Shown: in pieces, positions 9,127-17,695 of the stretch
Layout: every line of letters starts with the position of its first letter
How positions within the stretch are numbered: the first letter of the stretch is position 1
From: Salipiger pentaromativorans
GTDB lineage: Bacteria; Pseudomonadota; Alphaproteobacteria; Rhodobacterales; Rhodobacteraceae
Assembly (NCBI RefSeq): GCF_024721115.1
Contig: NZ_JAMDHK010000012.1
Span: 95,566-159,565 of the forward strand
DNA: 64,000 nt
Direction: 5' to 3'
Made by a program: the position numbers and the translations under genes
The notes under the pieces: model-generated
What the model saw: the letters and a program-made list of their open reading frames with translations, nothing else
What the model was told of the DNA's origin: nothing
Database searches by the model: none

Positions 9127-9690
9127 TCAGGACGGGGCCGCGGTTGCGCCAAGGCCCGGGATCGGGGCCATGTCAGGCGCGCCGGTGACCAGGGTCCACC
9201 AGATCTTGCCGTTGTCTTCCTGATACCAGGCAAAGCCCAGATCGCGGGCCGAGGCATCGAGGATCACGTTGCGCGTCGGCTCGTCCTCCATCCAGGCGGC
9301 GAGGGTTTCGAGCTCGGTCTCGTAGGTCTCGGAGATGTTCTCGCCCACCAGCCGGCCGGTATAGCCCACGCGCTGCACCCGGTCGATCGGCGAAGAGCCG
9401 TCCGAACCGAAGTGCCAGGGACGGTTCTGCACCGACATGTCGCGGGCATGGGTGGCGGCGGCGGCATTCAGCTTGGCGTTGAGCGCAAGCGGCGGCACGC
9501 CTTTGGCCTGGCGCAGCGCGTTCACCGAATCGAGCATCCGGTACTCGATCTTGGCGGCGGTGCCGGGGCTGATCTTGTAGGCTCTCGGCAGGGGTTTGCC
9601 GTCGGGTCCCAGTGCGGGTGTCGAGGTCGATGGGCCGCAGGATGCCGCTACCAGCGCCGCAGCAACCATCAGAAACGCGCGTCTTTGCAT
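9127..9690 (-). CDS. CAP/SCP-domain lipoprotein
   Basis: Exported protein of 187 aa with a leader ending in a lipobox (LVAASC), then a CAP (cysteine-rich secretory/PR-1) domain without the extra cysteines, as usual in bacteria. Family motifs are LDSVNALRQAKGVPPLALN, ATHARDMSVQNRPWHFG and VGENISE. It lies convergent with the YkuD lipoprotein and divergent from the Tat-type YkuD gene, so envelope context supports a periplasmic role. The biochemical function of bacterial CAP proteins is mostly unknown. Confidence 0.87.
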   Translation of the reverse strand: MQRRAFLMVAAALVAASCGPSTSTPALGPDGKPLPRAYKISPGTAAKIEYRMLDSVNALRQAKGVPPLALNAKLNAAAATHARDMSVQNRPWHFGSDGSSPIDRVQRVGYTGRLVGENISETYETELETLAAWMEDEPTRNVILDASARDLGFAWYQEDNGKIWWTLVTGAPDMAPIPGLGATAAPS

Positions 9691-9883
9691 TGTCCTGCCT
9701 CTTTTACTTTTGTTTCGTTTTTTGTCGATTACCGCGTGCGGCGTTGCTAATCAAACGCACATCGCTGTGAGCGGGCCGTTTCGGGGCTGTTTGATTTGCG
9801 ACTGATGCTTTAGGGCCATAACATAGGAACATGATCCGCCCCGTAGGGGCTTTTGGGCTTTGTGCAACGAGGACATGACCAAG

Positions 9884-10474
9884 ATGGCACAAAAAGGTTT
9901 TGATCGCCGCGCCTTTCTGGCAGGCGGCGCGGCGCTGATCGGAACGCCGGCTCTGGCGCAGAACGTAAACGGGGCGGAAACGGTCGAGATCGAGCGCGAT
10001 CTGTCACAGGCCGTGCGGCGCAATATCTCGAGCTTCCGCACACTCGAGTGGCAGCCGTATTTCAACTCGCTGAACAACGGTGCGATCCTGGTCGATATCA
10101 CCTCGCGCGCGCTGCATTACTGGGAAGAGGGCGGCACCTACCATCTCTACCCGTGCTCGGTACCGCTGAGCGAGGATCTCACCCGCCGCGGCCGCACGCG
10201 GGTCACGCTCAAGGATCCGTCGCCCGACTGGCGTCCGACGCCGTCGATGAAGATCCGCAATCCGGAGTGGCCGGACTATGTCGGTCCCGGCCCGGACAAC
10301 CCGCTGGGCACCCGTGCGATGCATCTGAGCTGGACCTACTACCGCATTCACGGCACCCACGACACGCGCAAAATCGGGCGGCGTTCGTCGAACGGATGCA
10401 TCGGTCTTTATAACGAGCATATCGAGCAACTTTACGGCATGGCGCAAGTCGGCACGCAGGTGTTGCTTATTTGA
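9884..10474 (+). CDS. Tat-exported L,D-transpeptidase (YkuD domain)
   Basis: Second L,D-transpeptidase, 196 aa. The N-terminus has a twin-arginine leader (FDRRAFLAGGAALIG ending PALAQ), so it should be exported folded through Tat. The catalytic block is RIHGTHDTRKIGRRSSNGCI with the active-site cysteine, and ILVDITSRALHYWEEG marks the domain start; this is the ErfK/YbiS/YnhG subgroup. Three starts are possible: TTG 9860, ATG 9875 and ATG 9884. I chose 9884 because the GAGGA lies about 10 bases upstream of it but only 1-2 bases before 9875. Confidence 0.87.
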   Translation: MAQKGFDRRAFLAGGAALIGTPALAQNVNGAETVEIERDLSQAVRRNISSFRTLEWQPYFNSLNNGAILVDITSRALHYWEEGGTYHLYPCSVPLSEDLTRRGRTRVTLKDPSPDWRPTPSMKIRNPEWPDYVGPGPDNPLGTRAMHLSWTYYRIHGTHDTRKIGRRSSNGCIGLYNEHIEQLYGMAQVGTQVLLI

Positions 10475-10620
10475 CGACATCTGCGCAGCGCGGAAAAACC
10501 GATTGCTAAGTTGGGTTTGCATTCCTCTGAAATAGCTGCTTAGACAGACTCACGAGGTAAGTCTTGGGTGCTTGTCGTGGAAGAATTGTGACCACGTCAG
10601 GCGATTATCTGGAGGATAAC

Positions 10621-10815
10621 ATGAAGAAACTCGCACTCGCCGCTGTGCTCGCCGGTACCGCTTCGACCGCAATGGCCGGTTCCTACGCCAAAGACGACGT
10701 GGTCATGGAGCCCGTCGTGGTCGTGGAAGAAGCTCAGCAAAGCTCGTCGTCCGCTGGCATCCTGATCCCGCTGATCCTGATCGCCGTCGTCGCAGCAGCT
10801 GCTTCGGCCGACTGA
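10621..10815 (+). CDS. Small exported Ser-rich peptide with C-terminal hydrophobic helix
   Basis: A 64-aa protein with a clean signal peptide (KKLALAAVLAGTASTAMA, predicted cleavage after AMA), an acidic/valine-rich middle (VVMEPVVVVEEAQQ), a SSSS stretch and a C-terminal membrane helix (AGILIPLILIAVVAAAA). A strong GGAGG site lies 6 bases before the ATG and a strong terminator follows the stop, so this is a real monocistronic gene, probably well expressed. I do not recognise a domain; similar short proteins occur in Rhodobacteraceae. The mature form would be about 45 aa anchored by its C-terminus. Confidence 0.8.
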   Translation: MKKLALAAVLAGTASTAMAGSYAKDDVVMEPVVVVEEAQQSSSSAGILIPLILIAVVAAAASAD

Positions 10816-10841
10816 TCCACCGGATCGTCGCAAAGAACATG

Positions 10842-10872
10842 AAAAAGGCGGTGCCTCGGCACCGCCTTTTTT
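10842..10872 (+). terminator. Rho-independent terminator
   Basis: A 13-bp perfect stem (AAAAAGGCGGTGC / GCACCGCCTTTTT) with a CTCG tetraloop runs into a T-tract, 26 bases after the small exported-peptide gene. Its flanking A and T tracts would let it work in both directions, so it may also end transcripts of the convergent hemH. Confidence 0.93.
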
Positions 10873-10932
10873 ATTGCCCGGAGACCGGCCCCGAACCGCA
10901 GGCCATGCGCGCCTGACGCCGGGCGCCGCCCG

Positions 10933-11994
10933 TCACGCCAGCCAGCCGCCCAGGTTCTCCTCGATCACCGAGGACAGCGCATCCACATGCGCGGGATCGT
11001 CGTTCAGGCAGGGGATGTAGGTGAACTGCTCACCGCCCGCGTGCTCAAAGCTCTCGCGGATCTCCTCGTTGATCTCTTCCAGCGTCTCGATGCAGTCGGC
11101 AGAGAAGGCCGGAGCGATCACCGCGATCTTCCTCTTCCCCTGCTTCGCCAGCTCGGCCACATGCTCGACCGTGTAGGGTTTCAGCCATTCCTCCGGGCCG
11201 AACACCGACTGGAAGGTCGTGGTGATCTGCGTCTCGTCCCAGCCCAGCCGTTCGCGCAGCAGGCGCGTCGTTTTCTGGCACTGGCAGTGATAGGGATCGC
11301 CCTGCATCAGATAACGTTTCGGCATCCCGTGATAGCTGACCACGAGGATGTCGGGCTTGTCGGCCAGATCGGCATAGCCGCGCTCGACCGAGGCGGCGAG
11401 CGCCTCGATGTATTTCGGCTGATCGAAATAGGGGTCCACCACGCGGGCGGTGGGTTGCCAGGGCTCTTCCATCAGCGCGCGGAAGAACTGGTCGTTCGCG
11501 GTGGCCGAGGTGGCGCCGGCATATTGCGGATAAAGCGGGAAGAACAGGATCTTGCGGCAGCCGGCCTTGACCATCTCCTGCACCTTCGACTTGGTCGAGG
11601 GATTGCCGTAGCGCATGCAGAAATCCACCGTGACCTGATCGCCGTAGCGCTCATTCATCCGCGCGGCGATGGCGGCGCTCTGCCGCTTGGTGATGGTCAT
11701 CAGCGGGCTTTCGTTCAGATCCTCGTTCCAGATCGACTTATAGGCCTCGCCCGAGCTGAAGGGCCGCTTGGTCAGGATGATCGCCTGAAGGATCGGCTGC
11801 CATTTCCATTTCGGATAGTCGATGACGCGGGTGTCGGACAGGAACTCGTTCAGATAGCGCCGCATCGGCCAATAGGAATAATGGTCGGGCGTGCCGAGGT
11901 TGGCGAGCAGCACCCCCACCTTTGGGCCGGCGATGGCGGGGTGATCGGCGGGGGCATGCGCTGGGCGCGCGGCCTTGGTCGTGGCGTCGAGCAT
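10933..11994 (-). CDS. hemH: Ferrochelatase
   Basis: Inserts Fe2+ into protoporphyrin IX, the last step of heme synthesis. The protein has 353 aa from the ATG at 11994 (MLDATTK). Family motifs: VGVLLANLGTPD near the N-terminus, MRYGNPS, FFPLYPQYAGATSAT, the catalytic-His region VVSYHGMPKRYL, TTFQSVFGPEEWLKPYT and FSADCIETLEEINEE. An AGGAC sequence lies just upstream of the start; the open frame continues further but that part overlaps the neighbouring gene in another frame. A possible Irr-type sequence lies 49-65 bases upstream of the start. Confidence 0.96.
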   Translation of the reverse strand: MLDATTKAARPAHAPADHPAIAGPKVGVLLANLGTPDHYSYWPMRRYLNEFLSDTRVIDYPKWKWQPILQAIILTKRPFSSGEAYKSIWNEDLNESPLMTITKRQSAAIAARMNERYGDQVTVDFCMRYGNPSTKSKVQEMVKAGCRKILFFPLYPQYAGATSATANDQFFRALMEEPWQPTARVVDPYFDQPKYIEALAASVERGYADLADKPDILVVSYHGMPKRYLMQGDPYHCQCQKTTRLLRERLGWDETQITTTFQSVFGPEEWLKPYTVEHVAELAKQGKRKIAVIAPAFSADCIETLEEINEEIRESFEHAGGEQFTYIPCLNDDPAHVDALSSVIEENLGGWLA

Positions 11995-12042
11995 GGTCCT
12001 GTCCTGGGTTGGTCCCTGATTGGTTTTGTTAGGTATCGCTTC

Positions 12043-12059
12043 TTTAGAAGAGTTCAATC
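12043..12059. promoter_or_regulatory. Candidate Irr (ICE-like) site upstream of hemH
   Basis: The sequence TTTAGAAGAGTTCAATC contains one perfect TTTAGAA half-site and a weakly matching second half (TTCAATC against TTCTAAA), at 49-65 bases before the hemH start. The Irr regulator of Rhodobacterales and Rhizobiales binds TTTAGAA-type palindromes near heme and iron genes. The match is partial and it overlaps the end of the upstream methyltransferase gene, so this is a suggestion only. Confidence 0.3.
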
Positions 12060-12875
12060 TTTTAAAGGCGTTTCCTGCGTCTTCAGCGCATCGGCGAGAC
12101 GTTGCGCCGCAGAGCCCGGGCGCAGCGGCTTGGGCTGGCTGTCGTCGGGCGCCCAGCCGGTCAGGGTGACGATCTCGTAAGAGGCGGGGACGCGGCCCTG
12201 CGCATCGCCGAATTCCGCCGCATAGATCGCCGCCGCGCGCAGCAGCACCGCGCGCCGTGTGGGGCGGCGTAGCCGGCCGGTGAGGGCGTTGGTCTCGCCC
12301 ATGGCGCGCAGGTCGCGCATCAGGTGCAGGGCCGAGGGGTAGCTGGCGGTCAGGGTGAAGGAATCCGCCACCGGAAGCGCCAGCCCGGCGCGTTGCAGCA
12401 GCGCGCCCAGATCGCGGATCTCGCCCATCGGCAGCACCCGGGGCGACAGCCCGCCGGTGACCTCGATCTCGGCCTGTCCTAGCGCCGCGCGCAGCTCGTG
12501 CAGGGTCTGCCCGCCGAAGCACAGCGCCAGAAAAAGCCCGTCCGGCCTCAGCGCCCGGCGGCATTGCACGAGCTGGCCCACCGGGTCGTTGGCCCAGTGC
12601 AGCGCGATGGCATGGATCACCAGATCGTGGCTGCCGTCGCGCAGATCCAGAACCTCGTCGTCGGGCACGATCCGCGCATCGGGCAGAAAACCCTGCCAGA
12701 GCTGCGGAAAAGGCGTCACCACAGCCGGCGTTGTAAAGGCTCTGTTAACCACCATGAGCCGATCCTGCACCTCGTCGCGGGCGGCTTCGTGCAGAAACAG
12801 CGCCGGGTCGCCTGCGGCGCGCGCGCGATGGCGGAGCAGGGCGGTGCGGTCAATGAGGGGGGCCGGGGTCGACAT
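12054..12875 (-). CDS. BioC/NDUFAF5-like SAM-dependent methyltransferase
   Basis: A 273-aa protein with the pattern of the BioC-like group: RHRARAAGDPALFLHEAA at the start, then SAM-fold pieces DEVLDLRDGSHDLVIHAIAL and CRRALRPDGLFLALCFGG. The N-terminal 'RARA...FL...AA..V.DRL' arrangement resembles the NDUFAF5-type proteins seen next to comF in Rhodobacteraceae. The canonical glycine-rich SAM loop is poorly conserved, so substrate is uncertain; a biotin role is not supported because no other bio genes are near. It lies upstream of hemH on the same strand and divergent from comF. Confidence 0.75.
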   Translation of the reverse strand: MSTPAPLIDRTALLRHRARAAGDPALFLHEAARDEVQDRLMVVNRAFTTPAVVTPFPQLWQGFLPDARIVPDDEVLDLRDGSHDLVIHAIALHWANDPVGQLVQCRRALRPDGLFLALCFGGQTLHELRAALGQAEIEVTGGLSPRVLPMGEIRDLGALLQRAGLALPVADSFTLTASYPSALHLMRDLRAMGETNALTGRLRRPTRRAVLLRAAAIYAAEFGDAQGRVPASYEIVTLTGWAPDDSQPKPLRPGSAAQRLADALKTQETPLKD

Positions 12876-12889
12876 GGAGGCTGATTAGA

Positions 12890-13618
12890 GTGTTGCGAGC
12901 CGGGTTGCAAACGGCGCTGCGCCTTGTCTATCCACCGCGCTGCCTGATCTGCGGCGGGCTGGTCGAGACCGATTTCGGCCTGTGCGGTCCGTGCTGGCGG
13001 GACACGCCGTTTCTGGCCGGGCTGAGTTGCACCTGCTGCGGCGTGCCGCTGCCCGGGGCCTCGGACGAGGCAGAGGTCTGCGACGACTGCCTGACGACGC
13101 CGCGCCCTTGGGCGCAGGGCTGCGCGGCGCTGCTCTACCGCGACAACGGGCGCCGGCTGGTGCTGATGCTGAAACATGGCGACCGCTATGACATCGCGGG
13201 CGCGGCGGCGGGCTGGATGGCGCGGCGGGCGCGGCCCCTGCTGCGCGAGGGGATGATCGCGGTGCCGGTGCCGCTGCATCTGCGGCGCCATCTGCGGCGG
13301 CGCTTCAACCAGTCGGCGTTGCTGGCGCGCGGGCTGGCGACCGGGCTGGGCATCGGCTGGAGCCCCGATGCGCTGGAGCGTGCGCGCCACACCCCGGCGC
13401 TGGAGGGCAAGACCCGCAACGAACGGTTCACGATGCTTGATGCGGCGATCCGTGTGGCGCCGAAACGCGCGGCGCTGATCCGCGACCGGCCGGTGCTGCT
13501 GGTCGATGATGTCATGACCTCGGGCGCGACCCTGGGGGCGGCGGCGGATGCCTGTCTGGCGGGCGGCGCGCGCGAAGTTTGTGTCTGCGTACTGGCGCGC
13601 GTTGCAAAGGAGGCCTAA
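12890..13618 (+). CDS. comF: ComF family phosphoribosyltransferase-like protein
   Basis: A 242-aa ComF/GntX-type protein with an N-terminal zinc-ribbon (CLICGG, CGPCW, CTCCG, CDDC) and a C-terminal phosphoribosyltransferase domain with the PRPP loop VLLVDDVMTSGATLGAA. RRFNQSALLARGLA is a ComF family hallmark. It starts at GTG 12890, with GGAGG about 9 bases upstream. ComF is needed for DNA uptake in competent bacteria, but in most species its function is unproven. Confidence 0.9.
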   Translation: MLRAGLQTALRLVYPPRCLICGGLVETDFGLCGPCWRDTPFLAGLSCTCCGVPLPGASDEAEVCDDCLTTPRPWAQGCAALLYRDNGRRLVLMLKHGDRYDIAGAAAGWMARRARPLLREGMIAVPVPLHLRRHLRRRFNQSALLARGLATGLGIGWSPDALERARHTPALEGKTRNERFTMLDAAIRVAPKRAALIRDRPVLLVDDVMTSGATLGAAADACLAGGAREVCVCVLARVAKEA

Positions 13619-13657
13619 ATCCCTTCAAATGCCCGGAACTTCCCGAAGGGACCGCAG

Positions 13658-13915
13658 ATGCAACCGATCGAAATCTACACCACGCCCTATTGCGGCTATT
13701 GCCACGCGGCCAAGCGGCTGCTGACCTCGAAGGGTGCCGCCTATACCGAGATCGACGTGATGGAAGACCCCTCGCGCCGTCCCGAGATGGTGCAGCGGTC
13801 GAATGGCGGGCGCACGGTGCCGCAGATCTTCATCGGCGCGACCCATGTGGGGGGCTGCGACGAGCTTTATGCGCTGGAACGCGCGGGCAAGCTCGACGCG
13901 CTTCTGGCCGGCTGA
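13658..13915 (+). CDS. grxC: Glutaredoxin 3
   Basis: An 85-aa glutathione-dependent disulfide oxidoreductase. The dithiol active site is TTPYCGYCHAAKRLL (CGYC, family CPYC), with TVPQIFIGATHVGGCDEL carrying the cis-proline and GSH-binding residues. Length and arrangement match GrxC. The stop overlaps the following nitrilase-family start (TGATG). comF, grxC, nitrilase and a MarR regulator form a compact plus-strand group. Confidence 0.95.
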   Translation: MQPIEIYTTPYCGYCHAAKRLLTSKGAAYTEIDVMEDPSRRPEMVQRSNGGRTVPQIFIGATHVGGCDELYALERAGKLDALLAG

Positions 13916-14748
13916 TGCGCGCCGCGCTGCTGCAAATCACCTCGTCGGATGCGCCGGCGGAGAACCTTGAAACGGTGCGGATCGCGATGCAAGCCGCCGC
14001 CGCGGACGGGGCGGGCTTTGTGCTGACGCCGGAGGTGACGAACTGCGTCTCGTCCAGCCGCAGCCATCAGCAGGCGGTGCTGACCTCCGAGGACAGCGAT
14101 CCGGTGCTTGCGGGGCTGCGCGACGAGGCGGCGCGGCTGGGGGTCTGGCTGCTGATCGGCTCGCTGGCGGTGAAATCCGACCCGCCCGAGACGCGCTTTG
14201 CCAACCGGTCCTTCATGATCGGCCCCGATGGCGGCATTGTCGCGCGCTACGACAAGCTGCACATGTTCGATGTGCAGGTGACCGAAACCGAGACCTATCG
14301 CGAATCCGAGGGGTTCGCCCCCGGCGACCGCGCGGTGATCGCGCCGACCGGTTTCGGCGCCGTCGGCATGACGATCTGCTATGACGTGCGTTTTCCCTAT
14401 CTGCACCGGGCGCTGGCGCAGGCGGGGGCGGAGATTCTCACCGTGCCGGCGGCCTTCTCGCCCGCCACCGGCCCGGGCCACTGGGAGCCGCTGCTGCGCG
14501 CGCGGGCCATCGAGACGGGGTGTTACGTGCTCGCGCCCGGTCAGGTCGGACAGCATACGGTCCGCCACGGCAAACCGCGCGCGACCCATGGGCATTCGCT
14601 GGCAATCTCGCCCTGGGGTGCCGTTCTGGCCGATGCCGGCGACCGTCCGGGGATCGTCTATGCCGATCTCGATCTGGCGCAGGTCCGCAAGGCGCGGGCG
14701 CAGATTCCCGCCCTGCAACACGACCGCAGCTTCACCGGCCCGGCATGA
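13915..14748 (+). CDS. Carbon-nitrogen hydrolase (nitrilase superfamily, Nit1/omega-amidase type)
   Basis: A 277-aa amidase of the nitrilase superfamily. The catalytic triad is visible: Glu in VLTPEVTNCV, Lys in RYDKLHMFDV, and Cys in GMTICYDVRFPYLHRAL. The pattern fits Nit1, which repairs deaminated glutathione in related proteins, and the adjacent glutaredoxin makes a glutathione link plausible. It could also be an omega-amidase. The ATG overlaps the grxC stop, and the end overlaps the MarR gene by 4 bp. Confidence 0.88.
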   Translation: MRAALLQITSSDAPAENLETVRIAMQAAAADGAGFVLTPEVTNCVSSSRSHQQAVLTSEDSDPVLAGLRDEAARLGVWLLIGSLAVKSDPPETRFANRSFMIGPDGGIVARYDKLHMFDVQVTETETYRESEGFAPGDRAVIAPTGFGAVGMTICYDVRFPYLHRALAQAGAEILTVPAAFSPATGPGHWEPLLRARAIETGCYVLAPGQVGQHTVRHGKPRATHGHSLAISPWGAVLADAGDRPGIVYADLDLAQVRKARAQIPALQHDRSFTGPA

Positions 14749-15185
14749 ACAGTCCCGAGAATGCGCTTGCCATCTCGCTGTTCAGCGAGCTTCTGACGGC
14801 GGATCAGCTTTTGCGGAACCGGTTGACCCGCGTGTTGCCGAACCGGATGGAGATTTCGCATTTCTCGGTGCTGAACCATCTGGCCCGGGTGCAGAACGAA
14901 CGTTCGCCCGCGCAGCTTGCCCGCAGCTTTCACGTCACGCGCGGGGCCATGACCAACACGCTGGCCAAGCTCGAACTGGCCGGATACGTGCATATCCGCC
15001 CCGACTGGGACGATGCGCGCCGCAAGATGGTGTCGATCAGCCCGGCCGGCAAGCGCGCGCGCGAGGCGGCGCTGGCGGCGATGACCCCGGTGATCACCGA
15101 GATGGTAAGCGAGCTGGGCGTGGAAAAGGTGCGCGCGGCGCTGCCGGTGCTGCGCGAGCTGCGGCTCAAGCTCGAGGCGGATTGA
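14745..15185 (+). CDS. MarR family transcriptional regulator
   Basis: A 146-aa winged-helix dimeric regulator. The helix-turn-helix lies in FSVLNHLARVQNERSPAQLA followed by FHVTRGAMTNTLAKLE, and the wing is in GYVHIRPDWDDARRKMVSIS (DxRxxxV-type). The ATG overlaps the nitrilase-family stop (ATGA). The target and ligand are unknown; it may control its own operon with comF-grxC-nitrilase. Confidence 0.9.
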   Translation: MNSPENALAISLFSELLTADQLLRNRLTRVLPNRMEISHFSVLNHLARVQNERSPAQLARSFHVTRGAMTNTLAKLELAGYVHIRPDWDDARRKMVSISPAGKRAREAALAAMTPVITEMVSELGVEKVRAALPVLRELRLKLEAD

Positions 15186-15270
15186 GGGCGGGGCGGTCCG
15201 GAGCGCCACGGCTCTACCCTCCGGCAGCCGGGGCCGCTATGGTCGCGCCGACACGTCCGGGAGGCGCAAA

Positions 15271-15948
15271 ATGAAACGTTCGCGTATCAACGAGATCATC
15301 CGCGAAGGCGATGCCTTTATCCGCGCGCATGGCTATTGCCTGCCGCCTTTCGCCTATTGGACGCCGGAGGCGCTGCGCGCCGCCGATCATGCCGAGATCA
15401 AGCGCCGCCGCATGGGCTGGGACATCACCGATTACGGCGCCGGCCGGTTCGACGATCTGGGGCTGTTCCTGTTCACCACCCGCAATGGGCTGAACGGCGA
15501 TCTGGGCAAGCGCAGCGCCATGCTTTACGCGGAAAAGATCATGATCTCGCGCCGCGATCAGCTCAGCCCCAATCACCGCCACGCGCTCAAGGTCGAGGAC
15601 ATCATCAACCGCGGTGGCGGCACGCTGGTGCTCGAGCTGCACGCGGCCACGCCCGAGGGCGGAATCGACCGCCACGGGCCGGTGACGGTGATGTGCGACG
15701 GCATCGACCGGACCCTGCCGCCGGGCGGGCATCTCAAACTCGATCCGGGCGAATCCGTGACGCTGTTCCCCAGCACCTGGCACGCCTTCTGGGGCGAGGG
15801 CAGCGATGTGCTGATTGGCGAGGTCTCGACGGTGAACGACGACCTGACCGACAATATCTTCGAGATGGACATCGGCCGGTTCTCGACCGTCGAGGAGGAC
15901 GAAGCGCCGCTCCATCTGCTGGTGTCGGATTACGACGACAAGCTCTAA
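15271..15948 (+). CDS. D-lyxose isomerase-like cupin protein
   Basis: A 225-aa single-domain cupin. The block LSPNHRHALKVEDIINRGG followed by VLELH supplies the metal-binding His and Glu residues, and FPSTWHAFWGEG the last His, the arrangement of the D-lyxose ketol-isomerase family (Mn2+-dependent, lyxose/mannose to xylulose/fructose). There is no sugar transporter or kinase next to it, so the physiological sugar is unclear. A dispersed palindromic repeat sits 2 bases after the stop. Confidence 0.85.
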   Translation: MKRSRINEIIREGDAFIRAHGYCLPPFAYWTPEALRAADHAEIKRRRMGWDITDYGAGRFDDLGLFLFTTRNGLNGDLGKRSAMLYAEKIMISRRDQLSPNHRHALKVEDIINRGGGTLVLELHAATPEGGIDRHGPVTVMCDGIDRTLPPGGHLKLDPGESVTLFPSTWHAFWGEGSDVLIGEVSTVNDDLTDNIFEMDIGRFSTVEEDEAPLHLLVSDYDDKL

Positions 15949-15950
15949 GA

Positions 15951-15975
15951 TAGGGGTGGGCAATTTGCCCACCTT
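15951..15975. repeat. Dispersed palindromic repeat, copy 1
   Basis: An imperfect palindrome with core GGTGGGCAATTTGCCCACC lies immediately after the lyxose isomerase-like gene and before the convergent end of the peptide-binding protein gene. Three further copies occur at 39951, 42595 and 42656. The sequence is self-complementary and could form a hairpin in either transcript. Confidence 0.85.
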
Positions 15976-15985
15976 CCCCGATGCC

Positions 15986-17533
15986 TTACGCCCGCCACCA
16001 GCGCTCGGCAAAGCGCGCGTTATCCATCTGCCAGAGATTGCCCAGCGTGGCGGGTGTGGCGATGCGGTCGCTCACCGCCTGGAGGTGGTTGGCGAAGACC
16101 GGGATCAGCAGCCCGCCCTCGTCGCGCAGGATCTGCTGCATCTCGCCGTAAAGCGCGCGCCGCTTCGCGCTGTCGAGCTCCGAGCGCGCCTCGCCCAGAA
16201 GCGCCTGAAAGCGCGGGCTCTGCTCAAGGCCCCATTGCGTGTCGTTCCAGGGCGCGCCGTGTTGCAACGCGGTCGAGAACATCCAGTCCTCGGTGACGCG
16301 CCCCGACCAGGCACAGGCGCAGAAGGGCGTCTTGCGCCAGACCCGCGTCCAATAGCCCTCGGCCTGTTCCGGAACGATCTCGAGCGAAATGCCTGCGGCA
16401 CGGGCCGAGTCGCGGAACAGTTCAGCCGCGTCGGGGGCGCCTTCGAAGGCGCCTTCGGAAACGGATAGCGGCAAGGTCAGCGATGACAGGCCGGCCTGCC
16501 GCAGATGATAGCGGGCGCGGTCGGGGTCGTAGGGCGGGGGCGTCAGATCGGCGACATATTGATTGGCCGGGCCAAGCGGGCTGTCCGCCCCGACGCGGCC
16601 ATGGCCAAGCAACAGCCTGTCCACCATCTCGTGACGGTCGATCGCGTGTTTCAGCGCCTGCCGGATCTGCACCGCATCGAAGGGCGCCGCGCCGGTCTGC
16701 ATGGCAAAGCCGTAATACTGGTTTCCGGGCACATCCTGTAGCCGCAGGCCCGGGGCCGCCCGCAGCCGCGCCGCGCGCTGCGGCGCCACCCGGTTGATCG
16801 CATCCACCCGGCCCGCGCGCAGCGCCGAAACCCGCGCGGCGCCGTCGTTCATCGCGATGAACTCGATCTCGTCGAACCAGCCGGCCTGCCCGTCCTTGTA
16901 GTGACCCGCGACCCGCTTGCCGAGAAAGCGCACGCCGGGGTCGAAATGCTCTACCCGATAAAGGCCGGTGCCGATGCCCTTCGCCATGGCCTCGTCGATC
17001 TGTCCCGCAGGGTAGATCAGCAGGTGATAATCGGCGAGCAGATAGGGGAAATCGGCGTTTCCGGCGGACAGGGTAAAGCGGATCCGGTGATCGGAGAGGC
17101 GCTCCATCTGCGCGATGGAGGCCACCAGCGGGCGGGCGCCCGATCCGGCCCTGGGATCGAGATGCAGGCGGAGCGAGGCGATGACGTCTTCGGCGCTGAA
17201 GGGCTTGCCGTTGTGAAAGCGCACGCCTTCGCGCAGCGTGACCGTCCAGACGCGCGCATCGGCGCTGGCATCCCAGCCGGTCGCCAGCTCTCCGCGCAGG
17301 CTGCCATCGGCGGCGACCTCGGTCAGCGTGTCGAAGACCGCGCCCTGCGCGGCGGCGACCATGAAGAAATCGGCGTGGTTGCGCGCGTCCCAATTGTCGG
17401 AGCGGTGCGCGCCGCCCAGTGCCGCGCGCAGTGTCCCGCCGGCCCGTGCGGTTCCGGCGGCAAGACCCGACGCGCCCAGCACTGCGGCGGCGAGGGCGGA
17501 TTGGATCAGGCGACGGCGTTTGAAACCACTCAT
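15986..17533 (-). CDS. Peptide ABC transporter substrate-binding protein (family 5)
   Basis: A 515-aa periplasmic binding protein of the DppA/OppA/NikA family. The chosen start (ATG 17533) gives a leader with KRRRLIQSALAAAVLGASG, which looks Tat-like, ending near ARAGG. Family motifs include ATGWDASADARVWTVTLREG, VRFHNGKPFSAEDVI and VRFLGKRV. The 37 residues of upstream open frame are Arg/Pro-rich and not convincing. No permease or ATPase genes lie nearby, so it must work with a transporter encoded elsewhere or have another role. Confidence 0.88.
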   Translation of the reverse strand: MSGFKRRRLIQSALAAAVLGASGLAAGTARAGGTLRAALGGAHRSDNWDARNHADFFMVAAAQGAVFDTLTEVAADGSLRGELATGWDASADARVWTVTLREGVRFHNGKPFSAEDVIASLRLHLDPRAGSGARPLVASIAQMERLSDHRIRFTLSAGNADFPYLLADYHLLIYPAGQIDEAMAKGIGTGLYRVEHFDPGVRFLGKRVAGHYKDGQAGWFDEIEFIAMNDGAARVSALRAGRVDAINRVAPQRAARLRAAPGLRLQDVPGNQYYGFAMQTGAAPFDAVQIRQALKHAIDRHEMVDRLLLGHGRVGADSPLGPANQYVADLTPPPYDPDRARYHLRQAGLSSLTLPLSVSEGAFEGAPDAAELFRDSARAAGISLEIVPEQAEGYWTRVWRKTPFCACAWSGRVTEDWMFSTALQHGAPWNDTQWGLEQSPRFQALLGEARSELDSAKRRALYGEMQQILRDEGGLLIPVFANHLQAVSDRIATPATLGNLWQMDNARFAERWWRA

Positions 17534-17695
17534 GGGCGGGTCTTTCGAGAGTCCTTGCGGTGCGGGGGCAGGCGCCCGGCGCCGAAGCATCTTAGGGGCA
17601 AGTCGCAAGGAGCCCAAGCAAAGTTTCCGCTCTGCGCGCGGCATTGCGCCGCGACCGGCGTCGCGGGTGCATTTCTCTGGCGGAGCGGCTGTCGT

